From the NCBI RefSeq assembly GCF_022678645.1, contig NZ_JALBWV010000058.1, positions 1 to 57,708 of the forward strand: a stretch of 57,708 nt of DNA, read 5' to 3'. The DNA comes from Saccharopolyspora soli (GTDB lineage Bacteria > Actinomycetota > Actinomycetes > Mycobacteriales > Pseudonocardiaceae). Of this stretch, positions 23,859-32,594 are shown piece by piece; position 1 is the stretch's first letter; every line of letters begins with the position of its first letter. Position numbers and translations under genes: made by a program. A model generated the notes under the pieces. That model was not told the DNA's origin. It saw only the letters and a program-made list of their open reading frames with translations, and ran no database searches.

Positions 23859-25157
23859 ATGCGCGCTGCCCGAAGACGATTGTGGATATACGTCCTGCTG
23901 TTCCTGCTGGTCGCCATCAACTACATGGACCGGTCCGCGCTGTCGGTCGCAGCCACCCCGATCAGCAAGGAATTCGGGCTGACGCCGGGCCAGATGGGCC
24001 TGCTGTTGTCCGCGTTCCTGTGGTCGTATCTGCTGTGCCTGATCCCCGCCGGCATCATCACCGACCGGATGGGTACCCGGTGGACCAACGCGATCAGCAT
24101 CGCGGTGTGGTCCGCAGCCACCGTGCTCGTCGGGGTGGTCCGCGGTTTCGGGGCGCTCGTAGGCGCCCGCCTGCTGATGGGAATCGGTGAATCCACCACC
24201 TACCCCGCGTGCGGACGGGTCGTTCAGGAGTGGGCCCCCGCCGCCGAACGCGGTCGCGTCGTCGCGACCTACAACTCCGGTGCCTACGCCGGTCCCGCAC
24301 TGGGGTCCATCGTCACGGCCGCGCTGGTGACCGAGTTCGGCTGGCGCATCGCGTTCGTCATTCTCGGCGCCGTCGGTTTCGGGTGGCTGGCCGCGTGGCT
24401 CGTCTGGTTCCGGGACCCGGCCAAAGCGCGTTGGCTGAGCACCGAGGAGCGGGACAAGATCCTGCGGGAACGGGGTCTGGCCCGGCAGGCCGAGGAGACC
24501 GGAGGTCTGCGGGCGGGTGTCCTGGAACTGCTGCGGTGGCGCAGCATGTGGGGCGTAACGCTGGTGCAGTCCGCTGCGGTCTACACCCAGTACATGTTCC
24601 TGACCTGGCTGCCCGGCTACCTGGAGCAGGTCCACAACCTGTCGGTGTTGAAGTCGGGAGCGTTCACCGCGATTCCGTACGTCGTCGCCATGGTGCTGGG
24701 CATCGCATTGGGCGTGGTGTTCGACCGGATGCTCGACGAGGACGCCGTCGCTTCCGGTAAGCGCAGGCTGATGGTGGCAGGATGTCTACTGCTGTCCTCG
24801 GTGGTGCTGATCACCCCGTTCGTCTCGTCGATGGCGGTCATCCTGGGCCTGATCAGCGTGTCGATGACCTTCGTGTCCAGTGCGGTGTCGATGAACCTGG
24901 CTCTGCTGGCCGATCTGCTGCGTTCGCCGAGGTTGGCGGGCCGGGCCAACAGCATCGCGTTGATCGGTGGTAACGCTTTCGGCTTGGCCGCGCCGATCGT
25001 GACCGGCTACGTCGTGCAGATCACGCACGGTTACACGACCGCGTTCCTCGTCGCAGGGTTCTTCCTGCTGCTAGGGATGAGCGTTTCACTGACCATGACG
25101 CGCAAGCCCATCGGCGACGAACCAACCTTCGTCGCGTCGGCGCCGTTGTCGGCCTGA
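23859..25157 (+). CDS. MFS transporter, anion:cation symporter family
   Basis: A 432-aa, 12-helix transporter. NYMDRSALSVAATPISKEF in helix 1 and FLWSYLLCLIPAGIITDRMG are characteristic of the ACS family that moves organic anions such as hexuronates, glucarate or phthalate. ATG 23859 has GAGG upstream. It is the second transporter next to the dehydratase genes, and its sequence differs clearly from the first. It may import a related acid, or export one. It ends 247 bp before the convergent LuxR-type regulator gene; that gap holds nothing recognisable. Confidence 0.85.
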   Translation: MRAARRRLWIYVLLFLLVAINYMDRSALSVAATPISKEFGLTPGQMGLLLSAFLWSYLLCLIPAGIITDRMGTRWTNAISIAVWSAATVLVGVVRGFGALVGARLLMGIGESTTYPACGRVVQEWAPAAERGRVVATYNSGAYAGPALGSIVTAALVTEFGWRIAFVILGAVGFGWLAAWLVWFRDPAKARWLSTEERDKILRERGLARQAEETGGLRAGVLELLRWRSMWGVTLVQSAAVYTQYMFLTWLPGYLEQVHNLSVLKSGAFTAIPYVVAMVLGIALGVVFDRMLDEDAVASGKRRLMVAGCLLLSSVVLITPFVSSMAVILGLISVSMTFVSSAVSMNLALLADLLRSPRLAGRANSIALIGGNAFGLAAPIVTGYVVQITHGYTTAFLVAGFFLLLGMSVSLTMTRKPIGDEPTFVASAPLSA

Positions 25158-25403
25158 CCACGATCGTCCCGGGCGGGCTGCGCCGTGCCCTGGTCGAGTC
25201 GGTGTACGCACCGATGCTGGTGGGCAGCGACCCCGCCGCTTGATCCAGTCCCGGATGTCGTTTTCCAAGCACGTAGCTTCCCCGCGGCAGTGGTGCGGTA
25301 GGAGCGGAGATCAACTGGTCCACCCGCCGTCCGCCGCGGTGGTCAACGGGAAACCGCCCGCGAGCTGAGGATTGCTGCGGTGTTGGCGGCGTCGGTCGTC
25401 TTG

Positions 25404-27731
25404 TCAGCCGTGCTGCTGCCCGGCGATCCAGGTCGCGATTTGGGCGCGGGAAGTGAAGCCAAGCTTGGCGAGGATGTGTTCGACGTGGGCTTCCGCGGTG
25501 CGCTGGGAGATCACCAGGGTGGCCGCGATGTCCTTGTTGGACATTCCCTGGGCGACCAGCGCTGCGACCTCCTGTTCCCGCTTGGTCAACACCAGTTGCG
25601 TCGAGGGCACCCGCGGTGCGGCGGCTTCCGCCGGGGCGCCCATTTCCCCGAGCGCGCGGGCGATGACGTCGTTGGCGCACAGCTCGGCGCCCAACCGGGT
25701 AGCGGCGTCGTAGCTTGCCGCACCGAGGGCGTTCTTGGCCTGCTCGTTGGCCGCCGCACTCCAGCCGAGCAGGGTGTCCAGCCCCACCAGCGGGCTTCCG
25801 ATCAGGTTCCACATCCGGGTCACAGCGCTGAGGAGCACGGCCGCGTGCTCGTATTCGCCGTCGGCCACGGCCGTCCAGGCCAGCACCTCCACGCAGAATG
25901 GGATGCCCAGCCGATCGTTCAGCTCCCGCTTGAGGCGCAGTGAGTTCCTGGCACGCGCGGCCGCGCGTGCCAGGTCGCCCGCCGCCCACCATGTGACGCT
26001 GAGGTTCCACTCCGTCCACGACAGCACCCAGCGCTCGCCCAGCTTCGCGCAGATCGCGTGGCACTTGTCGCGTAGTTCCACGGCCAGCTCTACGTCGCCG
26101 AGCAGGCCGGCGGCCTGGGCCCGCTGGGTGAACACGAGCAGTGCCGGTGCCGTCCACGTGGTGCGCTTCTCGTAGCGAGACAGGGCATCGTCCAGGAGTT
26201 CCACTGCACGCGGCAGGTTGCCCGCCCACTTCTCGGCGTCGCCGAGGAACTGGATCGCGTAGGTCAGCTCCGTGTCGTCATGGACGGAATCCGCCACGAC
26301 CATGGCCTCGCGCAGCCGCTGCAAACTAGCGGCGTTGTCGCCCTGCAGGCAAGCGATCCAACCGGTGATCCACAGTGCTCTGGCCCGCTGCACCGTCGGT
26401 TCGGTGTCCGCCGCCAGCGCCCGGTCCAGCCATTGCCTGCCGTCGCGGACGAAACCGCAGGCCACCCAGTAGAACCACAGCGCGGCGGCAAGCCGAAGCC
26501 CTGTCCTCTCTTCGCCGGGAGAGCTCAAGCAGTACTCCAGTGCGGCCCAGAAGTTGGTCCGCTCGGCGTGCAGGCGGTCGCCCCAGTCCTTCTGGTGCGG
26601 CCCGCACGACTCGGCATCGGACTCTTCGGCCAGGCGCAGGTAGTAGTCCCGATGCCGACGACGGACCACGACCTCCTTCTCGCCCCCCAGCTCCTCCCGG
26701 CCGTACTGGCGGATCGTCTCCAGCATCCGGTAACGGGCGACCGAAGCACCCTCGCACTTGGTCAACAGGGATTTGTCCACCAGGCCGACGATCCCGGTGA
26801 ACACGTCGTCGGCGAGCAGGCCCTCGCCCGTGCACACGTGCTCGGCGGCGGACAGGTCGAACTCGTCCGCGAACACCGACAGTCGGGCCCACAACGTGCG
26901 TTCCAGCTGCGTGCACAGGTCAAAGCTCCACTCCACCGCGGCCCGAAGTGTCTGGTGACGGGATAGCGCAGCATGGTCGCCACCCGCGAGCAGCCGGAAG
27001 CGATCCTCCAAATGCGCCAGGATGTCGGTGACCGTCAGAGCTCGCAGCTGGACAGCGGCCAGCTCGATCGCCAGTGGCAACCCGTCCAGCCGCCGGCACA
27101 ACCGGGCCACCGCGATCTCGTTGTCGGCGCTGAGGGTGAACCCGGGCACCACGGCCGCCGCCCGCTGCTCGAACAACATCAGCGCCTCATACCGGCGCGC
27201 CCAGGAATCATTGCCCGCCGAGGACGCGTCCGGGGCTGGCAGGGACAGCGGGGGTACCGGCCGGACGTACTCCCCGGTGATCCCCATGGGCTCCCGACTG
27301 GTCGCCAACACCCGCAGTCCCGCCGCGGCTCGCAACAGCCTGGCCGTCAGGTGTGCTGAGCCGTCCAACAGGTGGTCGCAGTTGTCCAGCACCAGCAGCA
27401 GCTGCTTATCAGCCAGGTAGCTGGCCAGCACGGTTTCCGGATCACGATTCGACAGGTCACTCAGGCCCAGCGCTGTCGCGACCGTGTCCCCCAGCAGCGA
27501 AGAATCCCGCAGCGTGGCCAATTCCACCAGCCACACACCGTCGGCGAACGCCCGCCGCAACTCCCGCGCGATGTGCAGTGCCAACCGCGACTTGCCGATC
27601 CCACCAACACCGGTCAAGGTCACCAATCGCGATGTCGACAGCGCACGCTTGGCGTCGGCCGTTGCCCCGCGACGACCGATGAAGGTGGTCACCTCAGCCG
27701 GAAGGTTGCCTAGCTGTTGGCTCGACATCAT
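25404..27731 (-). CDS. Large ATPase-LuxR transcriptional regulator
   Basis: A 775-aa STAND-type regulator. The N-terminal NTPase has Walker A GVGGIGKS (41-48), Walker B LLLVLDNCDHL (about 110-120) and the sensor TSREPMGITGE. A winged-helix/arm region follows (AVEWSFDLCTQLERTLWARL), then helical TPR-like repeats through the middle (ARALWITGWIACLQG and similar). The C-terminal LuxR helix-turn-helix is LTKREQEVAALVAQGMSNKD with QRTAEAHVEHILAKLGF. Such proteins switch on target genes after ligand binding to the repeat domain. The target is unknown; it faces the sugar-acid operon convergently and may act elsewhere. Start ATGATG at 27731/27728, with no strong ribosome binding site. Confidence 0.87.
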   Translation of the reverse strand: MMSSQQLGNLPAEVTTFIGRRGATADAKRALSTSRLVTLTGVGGIGKSRLALHIARELRRAFADGVWLVELATLRDSSLLGDTVATALGLSDLSNRDPETVLASYLADKQLLLVLDNCDHLLDGSAHLTARLLRAAAGLRVLATSREPMGITGEYVRPVPPLSLPAPDASSAGNDSWARRYEALMLFEQRAAAVVPGFTLSADNEIAVARLCRRLDGLPLAIELAAVQLRALTVTDILAHLEDRFRLLAGGDHAALSRHQTLRAAVEWSFDLCTQLERTLWARLSVFADEFDLSAAEHVCTGEGLLADDVFTGIVGLVDKSLLTKCEGASVARYRMLETIRQYGREELGGEKEVVVRRRHRDYYLRLAEESDAESCGPHQKDWGDRLHAERTNFWAALEYCLSSPGEERTGLRLAAALWFYWVACGFVRDGRQWLDRALAADTEPTVQRARALWITGWIACLQGDNAASLQRLREAMVVADSVHDDTELTYAIQFLGDAEKWAGNLPRAVELLDDALSRYEKRTTWTAPALLVFTQRAQAAGLLGDVELAVELRDKCHAICAKLGERWVLSWTEWNLSVTWWAAGDLARAAARARNSLRLKRELNDRLGIPFCVEVLAWTAVADGEYEHAAVLLSAVTRMWNLIGSPLVGLDTLLGWSAAANEQAKNALGAASYDAATRLGAELCANDVIARALGEMGAPAEAAAPRVPSTQLVLTKREQEVAALVAQGMSNKDIAATLVISQRTAEAHVEHILAKLGFTSRAQIATWIAGQQHG

Positions 27732-28189
27732 GTCTCACCACACACCGCCTGTGCCAACCCCCATGCTAGCTTCCCGGGGACTGTCGACATGCTCACTTGA
27801 TGTCGGGCTTCGTCGTTGGCGGATGCGGCTGAAAATCCGCGCCGCATCGTGAGCCGGTTGACGCCGCAGGACTGTGCGAGGTCGTTTTCGGACGGCAGCT
27901 TGGCACCTGGGAGGAACTCACCTCGGTTGATGCGCTCGTGCAGTACCTGACGGAGGCGGCAGTGGGCAGGCGCACTGTCATGTCTCCGCCGGGGTCAGCC
28001 CACTCCATTTCGGCATCGCGGTACTGGATACGTCTGGAACACAAGAGTTTGGAGCTGCCGCAGTGACGGTTGTGACGTAGGCGGCGGAGGCTGGTCGGCG
28101 TGCGCTAAGAAATGCGTATCGGCCTAGGTAGTACCACGAAGGTGTGGCTTGGGGTTGGGCAAGAGACTTGGAGTTACCCGAGTTAGTCC
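27732..28189. other. Intergenic region with a regulator remnant
   Basis: About 460 bp between divergent genes. It holds the promoter of the LuxR-type regulator near 27735-27780 and, at 27838-27965, a minus-strand fragment of a GntR gene described separately. The part 28045-28189 should carry the promoter for the zinc-ribbon/GGDEF pair; I see no distinctive motif there. Confidence 0.4.
27838..27965 (-). pseudogene. GntR-family winged-helix remnant
   Basis: The minus strand reads RLRQVLHERINRGEFLPGAK then LPSENDLAQSCGVNRLTMRR, a clear GntR DNA-binding domain (PGxxLPSExxLA---GV-R-T-RR). There is no start codon (a stop lies about 13 codons upstream). After the second helix the sequence loses similarity, and no ligand domain follows. 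It is a fragment of about 42 codons. Confidence 0.6.
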
Positions 28190-28711
28190 GTGCAACCCGA
28201 AGTTGACATCATGATCCTGCAATCCAGTCCCGGACGGTCAGCCGCTGTCGATCACCTGACGGAAAGTCCTCAGCGGGCTCAGCCTGAGCCCCTGGATGTG
28301 CGGCGGGTAAGTGATCATTACGCGTATCTGGGCGATCGCCGACTCGCCGATTGGCTCGTCGCTGAAGACGCTGCGGAGGAACACGAGACCCTTTCACCTC
28401 ACGAACGCCTCACGTGCCACTTCCATCGCCGATGGGCGCATGAGTGCATAAGCTCCCCGTCCCACATCATCATCGTCACCGGGCACCGTTGGTGCCCCAG
28501 TTGCGAAGCCGAGGCGAGTGTCGCGGTAGACGAGCTGACCGGTTCGGTCTCGGTGACCTGCATCCGTTGCCAACGGTGCCCCGAGACGTCAGCGACCCGA
28601 CAGATCATCCGAACCTGCCGCGCCAGCTTGGCCGCCGCGCCGGAGCAGCGAGGCGCGCAAGGGCACCAGGAGGCCACGGCAGCGGGCGAGATGTGGTGCG
28701 ATGATTCCTAA
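28190..28711 (+). CDS. Hypothetical protein with CxxC pairs
   Basis: A 173-aa protein of no named family known to me. The middle holds WCPSC and, 22 residues on, CIRCQRC, a likely zinc ribbon. Upstream there is CHFHRRW with two further His/Cys. The C-terminal 40 residues are low-complexity. GTG 28190 is used here; an ATG at 28211 is an alternative. It overlaps the start of the PAS-GGDEF gene by 11 nt, so the two are coupled, and this protein could be a partner or sensor for the cyclase. That role is inference. Confidence 0.6.
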   Translation: MQPEVDIMILQSSPGRSAAVDHLTESPQRAQPEPLDVRRVSDHYAYLGDRRLADWLVAEDAAEEHETLSPHERLTCHFHRRWAHECISSPSHIIIVTGHRWCPSCEAEASVAVDELTGSVSVTCIRCQRCPETSATRQIIRTCRASLAAAPEQRGAQGHQEATAAGEMWCDDS

Positions 28712-29633
28712 CCGCATCGGTCGGCGCCGACACGGCGTGGAATCCAGCGATCGTTCGGCGACCGACCCGATCTGGGAACGCGCTTTCACCCACGCACCCA
28801 TCGGAGCGGCGCTGCTGGACTTGGCCGGACGCTGGATCGACGTCAACGACGCGTGGTGCGATCTGCTCGGCTACAGCAGGCAGGAGATGCTGTCGATGCG
28901 GCCCGCCGACATCACTTACGCCGATGACGTGGAAAGCAGCGCCGCGGTGCTCGACGACCTGGTCAGCGGGCGGAAGAAAACAGCAACTCTGAAGAAGCGC
29001 TATCGCCACAAGGATGGCCACCCCGTCTGGGTGCTGATCAGGTCGAGCGTCATCCCCACAACCGACGGCCAGCCCGCATGCCTGGTCAGCTACTGCGAAA
29101 AACTCGACGACCAGTTCAGCTCGAACACCCACCTGGAGCACCTCGCCCTGCACGACCCGTTGACCGGCTTGGCGAATCGCACCCTGTTCAGAAACCGCCT
29201 CCAACACGAACTCGCACAGCTCGACGGCCAGGAAGGCGCTGTGGCGGTGCTCGTCATCGATCTCGACGAACTCAAACCTATCAACGACACCTACGGCCAC
29301 GCAGCCGGTGATCACGTCATCCTCGCCGCAGCAGACGAACTGCTGGGCGTCGCACGCCCCGCTGATACCGTCGCCCGCATCGGCGGCGACGAATTCGCCA
29401 TCGTCCGACTCGCCACCGATGCCCAAGCAGCAGAGCACTTCCGCGACCACATTGCCCAACGACTGAGAGCCGAGCGTGAAATCGGCCAATGGCGGCTGAA
29501 GATCCGCGGCAGCGTCGGATTGGCCACCACCACAGACCCCGCAACGCCACCAGAGGTACTGCTCCACGACGCCGACCGGAACATGTACTGGCACAAGCAA
29601 AACACGCGCACCAACACGGGCGACCCCACATGA
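28701..29633 (+). CDS. PAS-GGDEF diguanylate cyclase
   Basis: A 310-aa soluble protein. A PAS domain (about 25-140, with FTHAPIGAALLDLAGRWIDV, NDAWCDLLGYS and a PAC part KKRYRHKDGHPVWVLIRSSV) is followed by a GGDEF domain starting at LALHDPLTGLANR (148-160). The active site is intact: GGDEF at 228-232, with IDLDELKPINDTYGH before it. An inhibitory I-site RPAD (219-222) stands five residues upstream of GGDEF, so product feedback is expected. No EAL domain is present. It should make cyclic-di-GMP in response to a PAS signal. It is coupled to the preceding zinc-ribbon protein. Confidence 0.9.
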   Translation: MIPNRIGRRRHGVESSDRSATDPIWERAFTHAPIGAALLDLAGRWIDVNDAWCDLLGYSRQEMLSMRPADITYADDVESSAAVLDDLVSGRKKTATLKKRYRHKDGHPVWVLIRSSVIPTTDGQPACLVSYCEKLDDQFSSNTHLEHLALHDPLTGLANRTLFRNRLQHELAQLDGQEGAVAVLVIDLDELKPINDTYGHAAGDHVILAAADELLGVARPADTVARIGGDEFAIVRLATDAQAAEHFRDHIAQRLRAEREIGQWRLKIRGSVGLATTTDPATPPEVLLHDADRNMYWHKQNTRTNTGDPT

Positions 29634-29774
29634 CCCCAGCGCGTAAGACCGTTCGTGTACTGCAAGCACCTTCCACGACTTGGACAACCTCACCTGGTGC
29701 CGGTCGATGCGCATGCTGCGCACCCGACATCGGTGGAGCCGTGCTGGCCCCGTCGCCGTGCTGTCCGTTCGGGA

Positions 29775-31247
29775 TCAGTTGAGCCTGAACGGATCCCGCG
29801 TGTTGCCGGCCAGGTCGACCCACACGGCTTTGGTGTCGGTGTATTCGCGCACCGCGTCGATGCCGCTTTCCCGGCCCCAGCCGCTGTGGCCGTTGCCGCC
29901 GAACGGTACGTTCGGCGCGACCATCCGGTAGGCGTTGATCCACACGTTGCCCGCGCGCAGTTGGTGGGCCACGCGGTGGGCTTTGCGGACGTCGTTGGTC
30001 CACACGCCCGCGCCGAGTCCGTAGCGCGTGGCGTTGGCGATGCGGATCGCTTCGTCCTCGGTGCGGAAGCGCAGGACGGACAGCACCGGGCCGAAGATCT
30101 CCTCCTGCGCGATCTCCATGTCCGGCCGCACGTCGGTGACGATGGTGGGCTGGTAGAAGAGCCCGCCCAACGCCGGGGCCCCGCCGCCGTGCGCGACCCG
30201 GGCGCCGTCTGCGATGGCACGCTCGACGAAGCCGGTGACGGTCTTCAGTTGGCTCTCGTTGGCGAGTGGTCCCATCTCGCTGCTGGGATCGAGCGGATCG
30301 CCGAGTGCGATGGTGCGTGCGCGTGCCACCAGGCGTTCCAACAGTGCTTCCTCCACATCCGCGTGCACCACGAGCCGGGACCCGGCGACGCAGGTTTGGC
30401 CGGAGGCAGCGAAGATTCCGGCGATGATGCCGTTGACGGCGGCTTCGAGGTCGGCGTCCGGGAAGACGACCTGTGCGGACTTGCCGCCCAGCTCCAATGT
30501 GGTCCTGGCCAGGTGTGCGGCGGCGCCCTGAGCGACTTTGATGCCCACGCCTGGGGATCCCGTGAACGCGACCTGCCGCACTCCGGGGTGGGCGACAAGG
30601 GCACGGCCGAGTTCGTTGCTCTGTCCGGTCACCACGTTGAGCACCCCGGGTGGCAGGCCCGCTTCCTCGGCTCGCCTGGCCAGTTCGAGTGCCGTGACGG
30701 GGGTGTATTCCGACGGTTTGACCACGAGTGCGCAGCCAGCGGCCAGCAGCGGGGCGAGCTTCCACATCAGCAGCGACAGCGGTGAGTTCCAGGGCACGAT
30801 CGCCCCGACCACGCCGACCGGTTCGTGCCGCGTGTAGATGAGGAAGTCCGGGTTCTGCGCGGGGATGACCTCGCCCTGCAGCTTGTCGGCGATCCCGGCG
30901 AAGTAGCGCAACCAGTCGGGGAGCGCCCGTGCCTGCCCGGAGGTTTCGCGGATGAGCTTGCCGTTGTCGGTGCTTTCGAGCACGGCGAGTTCTTCCGCGT
31001 CACGCTCGACGACGTCGGCGAGCTTGCGCATGAGGCGGGCGCGTTCGAAGCCGGTGGCCTGGCCCCACTCGCCTGTCATCGCGGCGGTGGCCGCCTCGAC
31101 GGCGCGGTCGACGTCCTCCGGCCCGGCGTCAGGCACACTCGCCCAGGCTTGGCCGGTGAAGGGGTTGGTGGTTTCGAACCGTCGGCCGTCGGCCGCTTCG
31201 ACCCACATGTCGCCGATCCGCATCCGGTACTCGGTCCGGGTGGTCAC
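29775..31247 (-). CDS. NAD(P)-dependent aldehyde dehydrogenase (locus A)
   Basis: A 490-aa ALDH-superfamily enzyme. Active-site residues are N154 in VPWNSP, E252 in LELGGKSAQ and C286 in SGQTCVAGSR. The cofactor region is FTGSPGVG. The GTG at 31247 overlaps the stop of the M24 gene (GTGA) and has a GGAG element upstream, so it is translated with it; the frame is open further upstream but only as an artefact. It is the last gene of the five-gene minus-strand operon of locus A. It is not the same subtype as the locus B ALDH. It probably oxidises an aldehyde released by the alcohol dehydrogenase or M24 enzyme. Confidence 0.9.
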   Translation of the reverse strand: MTTRTEYRMRIGDMWVEAADGRRFETTNPFTGQAWASVPDAGPEDVDRAVEAATAAMTGEWGQATGFERARLMRKLADVVERDAEELAVLESTDNGKLIRETSGQARALPDWLRYFAGIADKLQGEVIPAQNPDFLIYTRHEPVGVVGAIVPWNSPLSLLMWKLAPLLAAGCALVVKPSEYTPVTALELARRAEEAGLPPGVLNVVTGQSNELGRALVAHPGVRQVAFTGSPGVGIKVAQGAAAHLARTTLELGGKSAQVVFPDADLEAAVNGIIAGIFAASGQTCVAGSRLVVHADVEEALLERLVARARTIALGDPLDPSSEMGPLANESQLKTVTGFVERAIADGARVAHGGGAPALGGLFYQPTIVTDVRPDMEIAQEEIFGPVLSVLRFRTEDEAIRIANATRYGLGAGVWTNDVRKAHRVAHQLRAGNVWINAYRMVAPNVPFGGNGHSGWGRESGIDAVREYTDTKAVWVDLAGNTRDPFRLN

Positions 31248-32575
31248 GAACGGGCTCCGTTCCGGCCCTCGGGCGTGTTGAGGTGGGACTGGGACTCGCG
31301 GACGGCTGGCAGTGGACCGGTCGCGGCGAAGTAGCGTTGCCCGGCCACGAGCAGCTCCTCGGCGGGGAACCGGGTGATGACCTCGCAACCGTCGGCGGTG
31401 ACCACCAGTTCCTCTTCGATGCGGGCGGCGGACCAGCCGTCCTTGGCAGGCCAGTAGGTTTCGAGCGCGAACACGTTGCCTTCTTCGATGACTTCGGGGT
31501 TGTCGATCGAGGTGAGGCGGGAGAAGATCGGCTTTTCCCACACTGAGATGCCGACCCCGTGGCCGTACTGGAGCGCGAAGGCCGCTTCCTCGTTGTCGAA
31601 GCCGAAATCCTGCGCCTTCGGCCAGAGCGACACGATGTCGGCGGTGGTGACGCCGGGTTTGACCGCGGCGAGCGAGATGTCCATGATCTCGCGCGCCCGT
31701 TTGTAGGCGTCGCGCATTGCGGGGGAGGCACTGCCGACGGCGAACGTGCGGTAGTAGCAGGTCTGGTAGCCCAGGTAGGTGTGCACGATGTCGAAGTAGG
31801 CGGGGTCGCCGGGGCGCATCATGCGGTCGGAGTACAGGTGCGGGTGGGGGTTGCAGCGCTCACCTGAGATCGCGTTGATGCCCGAGACGAACTCCGAACC
31901 GTTGTCGTACAACAGTTTCGACACCAGGCCGACGGTTTCGTTCTCCTTCATGCCCGGTTTCAGCGCCCGGTACAACTCCTCGTAGGCCATGTCGGCGAGA
32001 CCGCACGCGTGGGTGAGCAAGGAGATCTCGTCGTGGGTCTTGACGCGGCGCGCTTCGAGGAAGACCTGCTGGCCGTCCTGGACGTCGATCCCTTCGGCGA
32101 GCAGGGCCCGGTGCACGGGCAGCTCGATGAAGTCGACGCCGAGGGGTTCGTTCTCCAACCCGCGGGCCCGCAGCTCCTCGGCGACCTTCTCCGCCACCGA
32201 CTCCGCCCGCCCGGCACCGGGATGGATCGCGCCACGCAGGGTCGAGATCCCGGCCCTGGAGCGCGACGTGCCGTCTTCGTCGGTGAGCCAGGGGTTGTAG
32301 AGCTGGTGGTGCTTCGCCGCGGAGCCGAAGTCCCACACGATGGGTTCGGCGCCGCGCATGAGCAGCGCGAACCGGACCATCTTGTCGATGCCCCAGGTGC
32401 CGATGTGGGTCGCGGTCATGTAGCGGATGTTGTAGAAGTCGAACGCCAGCAGCGCCCCGAACTCGGACCGTTCGAGGTGTTCCCGCAACCGGGCCAGCCG
32501 CTCGGTGCGCAGCCGGTCCATGTCGATGCGCGCCTCCCAGTCGACGTTGGTGCTGCCGTAGGTGGCGATTCCCAT
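31244..32575 (-). CDS. M24 pita-bread-fold enzyme with altered metal site (locus A)
   Basis: A 443-aa protein with an N-terminal creatinase-like domain (FDFYNIRYMT, WDFGSAAKHHQLY) and a C-terminal M24 domain. Aligned to aminopeptidase P and methionine aminopeptidase, the five metal ligands are D262, C273, H339 (GHGVG), E372 (LETYWP) and E387 (RIEEE). The second Asp, expected 11 residues after the first, is Cys. The paralogue in locus B has the same change. This argues against a normal di-metal peptidase; creatinase and the DMSP lyase DddP show that M24 folds can do other chemistry. AAGGAG precedes ATG 32575. It lies in an operon with amidohydrolase, ALDH and dehydrogenases. Confidence 0.85.
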   Translation of the reverse strand: MGIATYGSTNVDWEARIDMDRLRTERLARLREHLERSEFGALLAFDFYNIRYMTATHIGTWGIDKMVRFALLMRGAEPIVWDFGSAAKHHQLYNPWLTDEDGTSRSRAGISTLRGAIHPGAGRAESVAEKVAEELRARGLENEPLGVDFIELPVHRALLAEGIDVQDGQQVFLEARRVKTHDEISLLTHACGLADMAYEELYRALKPGMKENETVGLVSKLLYDNGSEFVSGINAISGERCNPHPHLYSDRMMRPGDPAYFDIVHTYLGYQTCYYRTFAVGSASPAMRDAYKRAREIMDISLAAVKPGVTTADIVSLWPKAQDFGFDNEEAAFALQYGHGVGISVWEKPIFSRLTSIDNPEVIEEGNVFALETYWPAKDGWSAARIEEELVVTADGCEVITRFPAEELLVAGQRYFAATGPLPAVRESQSHLNTPEGRNGARS

Positions 32576-32594
32576 TGTCTTTTCTCCTTCGTTC

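Noticed and set aside
31244..32575. Calling the M24 enzyme DddP (DMSP lyase) or Xaa-Pro aminopeptidase
   Set aside because: The second metal Asp is Cys, and similarity to DddP is limited to fold-level motifs. Neither name is supported by sequence alone.
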